Below, piece after piece: positions 6,340 to 7,710 of a DNA stretch of 7,710 bases (position 1 is its first letter; each line of letters opens with the position of its first letter). The position numbers and the translations under genes were made by a program. The stretch comes from Prevotellaceae bacterium (lineage in GTDB: Bacteria; Bacteroidota; Bacteroidia; Bacteroidales; UBA932). Below the pieces are notes generated by a model. That model had not been told where the DNA came from. It made no database searches and saw only the letters and a list, made by a program, of their open reading frames with translations. The stretch spans positions 1 to 7,710 of the forward strand of contig JAIRXY010000250.1 of NCBI GenBank assembly GCA_031268055.1, given 5' to 3'.

Positions 6340-7350
6340 CTACACCACATTCACTTCCATTTCCAGCTTTACGCCAAACTTGTCGTTCACCGCTTGGCAT
6401 ATTTCGTTAGCAAGCGTCAGCACATCGCAGCCTGTTCCGCCGCCGTAGTTTACCAGCACAAGCGCCTGCTTTGGGTGTACGCCTACGCTGCCGCGCCGCG
6501 CACCTTTCAGCCCGCACTGCTCTATGAGCCACCCTGCGGGGATTTTTACGCCGCTGCCGGAGGCAAAGGAGGGCATAGCGGGGTGTTTTTTCAGCAGCTC
6601 TTCTGCTAACGATTTTTCTACAAAAGGATTTTTAAAGAAGCTTCCGGCGTTGCCCAAGTCTGCCGGATCGGGAAGCTTGCTGCGGCGCGTTGCAGCTATA
6701 GCTTGCCGCACGTTGCACAAATTTTCGCCGCCAAGCTGCTTTACCATTTCGCGCAAGCTACCGTACGAGATGTTGTAGCGCGGACGCTTGCTCAGGCAAA
6801 ACGTAACCTGCGTAATGACAACTTTCCCCTTGAGCTCCTGCTTAAAAATGCTGCCGCGGTAGCCAAACCTGCACTGCTCGTTGCTTAGGCGCTTCACCGC
6901 GAAGTCGTCCAAGTCAACATACTCAACGCTTTCAATGGCATCCTTTGCCTCCGCGCCGTACGCTCCGATGTTTTGCACAGGGCTGGCGCCCACTGTGCCG
7001 GGGATGAGGGACAGGTTTTCCAGCCCGTACCAACCGCGCTCCACGCTGCTGCGCACCAGCTCATCCCACACCACGCCTGCTCCCACGCGTAGCCGTACAT
7101 GCTCGCTTGTGCTGCTCTCTATGTCGATATTTTGTAGCAGTGGCTGTAAAATGCAGCCGTCAAAATCGGCGGTAAAGAGGAGGTTGCTGCCGCCTCCCAT
7201 CACCAGCCGCTTGCCGCATGCAAAATCCTTGTCGTAGCGTAGCTGTAGTATCTCCTGCGTAGCGTACGCCTTGATGAAGCGACGTGCGCTCACGTCAAAC
7301 CCAATGGTGTTGAGGCTTTTAAGAGGGTAATTATAAAAATTTTCTACCAT
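6340..7350 (-). CDS. murB: UDP-N-acetylenolpyruvoylglucosamine reductase, MurB (type I)
   Basis: This 336-residue flavoenzyme reduces UDP-GlcNAc-enolpyruvate to UDP-MurNAc with NADPH and FAD in the cytoplasm, the second committed step of peptidoglycan precursor synthesis. FAD-binding blocks are GGGSNLLF at 52-59 and LIPGTVGASPVQNIGAYGAE at 115-134. The active-site set is present: FGYRGSIFK (Arg165), NAGSFFKNP (Ser237, the proton donor in the family) and LEMEVNVV (Glu332, matching the C-terminal Glu of the E. coli enzyme). NISYGSLREMV at 193-203 and the overall length fit the type I, E. coli-like class. The start MVENFYNYPL, running into LNTIGFDV, is the expected family N-terminus, with an A-rich stretch before the ATG. 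It is convergent with the polyprenyl synthase gene and separated by 112 bases from the gene upstream on the same strand. No consensus promoter is clear there; a one-mismatch TAAATTCG lies at 7374-7367. Confidence 0.97.
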   Translation of the reverse strand: MVENFYNYPLKSLNTIGFDVSARRFIKAYATQEILQLRYDKDFACGKRLVMGGGSNLLFTADFDGCILQPLLQNIDIESSTSEHVRLRVGAGVVWDELVRSSVERGWYGLENLSLIPGTVGASPVQNIGAYGAEAKDAIESVEYVDLDDFAVKRLSNEQCRFGYRGSIFKQELKGKVVITQVTFCLSKRPRYNISYGSLREMVKQLGGENLCNVRQAIAATRRSKLPDPADLGNAGSFFKNPFVEKSLAEELLKKHPAMPSFASGSGVKIPAGWLIEQCGLKGARRGSVGVHPKQALVLVNYGGGTGCDVLTLANEICQAVNDKFGVKLEMEVNVV

Positions 7351-7462
7351 TTTTTTGTTCTAGTTCCGAATTTAAGATAAGAGAAATGCCAACGGGCGCT
7401 CACCTGCTATTCTGCTCAGTTCAACTCGGCAAACGCTTTACCGGAGGGGCAATGTTCCCATA

Positions 7463-7710
7463 TCATCTTGACCTGCCGCTTCTTCGCCACCTCCTGACGG
7501 CAACAGCCGACGGCAGCTCTACATTTTCGTAAAAAACCCATCGGTCGTTTTCAAACCGAAGCGCATCGTAGGCGTCGTTTGGTATGTAGGTCTCGTAGCG
7601 TCCGCGCAGCTGGCTGTACATGGGCATAAGGTTTGAGAAAACAATCTGCGCTGTGCCCTCGTGGTAGCGCAGCTCCATTACGGCCTCTGCGCTATACTCA
7701 AAAATCATGC
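7463..7710 (-). CDS. C-terminal part of an unrecognised protein (5' end outside window)
   Basis: A minus-strand frame enters from the right edge and ends at a TGA at 7465-7463. The first in-window ATG is at 7708-7706, but there is no sequence upstream to judge it, so the true start is probably outside. The 81 visible residues run MIFEYSAEAVMELRYH, then IVFSNLMPMYSQLRGRYETYIP, NDAYDALRFENDRWVFYENVEL. They look like an alternating beta-rich end of an exported or lipoprotein-like Bacteroidota protein; I cannot name a family. Codon use is like the neighbours until about residue 69. The last residues are Arg-rich (RRWRRSGRSR), using AGG and AGA codons rare elsewhere here, which looks out of character and may reflect a frameshift. 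The product and exact 3' end are uncertain. Confidence 0.55.
   Translation of the reverse strand, partial: MIFEYSAEAVMELRYHEGTAQIVFSNLMPMYSQLRGRYETYIPNDAYDALRFENDRWVFYENVELPSAVAVRRWRRSGRSR

Noticed and set aside
7367..7392. Promoter for murB: TTG plus TAAATTCG on the minus strand
   Set aside because: One mismatch in the -7 element and only 15 bases between the elements, against the usual 19-21; not enough to call.
7386..7532. Plus-strand 48-codon frame starting ATGCCAACG
   Set aside because: It overlaps the end of the minus-strand right-edge gene, and its sequence has no recognisable feature; probably a shadow.
1..7710. Mobile element, phage, CRISPR, defence system or RNA gene
   Set aside because: No transposase, integrase, repeat array, terminal inverted repeats, tRNA-like cloverleaf or rRNA segment was seen; the genes are ordinary chromosomal ones.

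Overview
The window looks like a chromosomal housekeeping segment from a member of the Bacteroidota, probably Bacteroidales-like, though the genus cannot be read from it. Three things support this. Promoter-like sites match the Bacteroidota consensus (TTTG, 19-21 bases, TAnnTTTG). The bases before the start codons are A/T-rich rather than a clear Shine-Dalgarno. The protein set (LuxE-like acyl-adenylating enzyme, histidine kinase with an AHQLGTP H-box, AsmA-like protein, bactofilin, polyprenyl synthetase, type I MurB) also fits. Most genes are moderately GC-rich with GC-rich third positions; the bactofilin gene is visibly less so.

Layout, left to right. 1-944 (minus): a LuxE-family acyl-protein/acyl-CoA synthetase-like gene running off the left edge, with a very good promoter at 996-1026. 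1047-2210 (minus): a membrane histidine kinase with no response regulator beside it. 2282-4810 (minus): a large AsmA-like envelope protein; its stop codon sits inside a perfect 10-bp stem-loop. 4811-4885: a compact divergent promoter region. 4886-5308 (plus): a bactofilin. 5331-6302 (plus): a short-chain polyprenyl diphosphate synthase 22 nt downstream, with its own -7 element in the gap. 6340-7350 (minus): MurB, convergent with the synthase. 7463-7710 (minus): the C-terminal end of an unrecognised protein entering from the right edge. No intergenic stretch exceeds about 112 bases, and I see no tRNA, rRNA, CRISPR, transposase or phage gene.

The genes share a loose cell-envelope theme. MurB makes the UDP-MurNAc precursor, the polyprenyl synthase makes isoprenoid diphosphates, bactofilins scaffold wall-related machinery, and AsmA-like proteins belong to a family linked to envelope lipid handling. 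Orientations alternate and the promoters look separate, so only bactofilin plus polyprenyl synthase, and possibly AsmA plus kinase, could be co-transcribed.

I did not find a convincing new multi-gene system. The points most worth a second look are a duplicated acidic/Trp motif ending the AsmA-like protein, alternative hairpins in the leader of the LuxE-like gene, the nearly leaderless promoter of the polyprenyl synthase, and the odd Arg-rich end of the right-edge reading frame.
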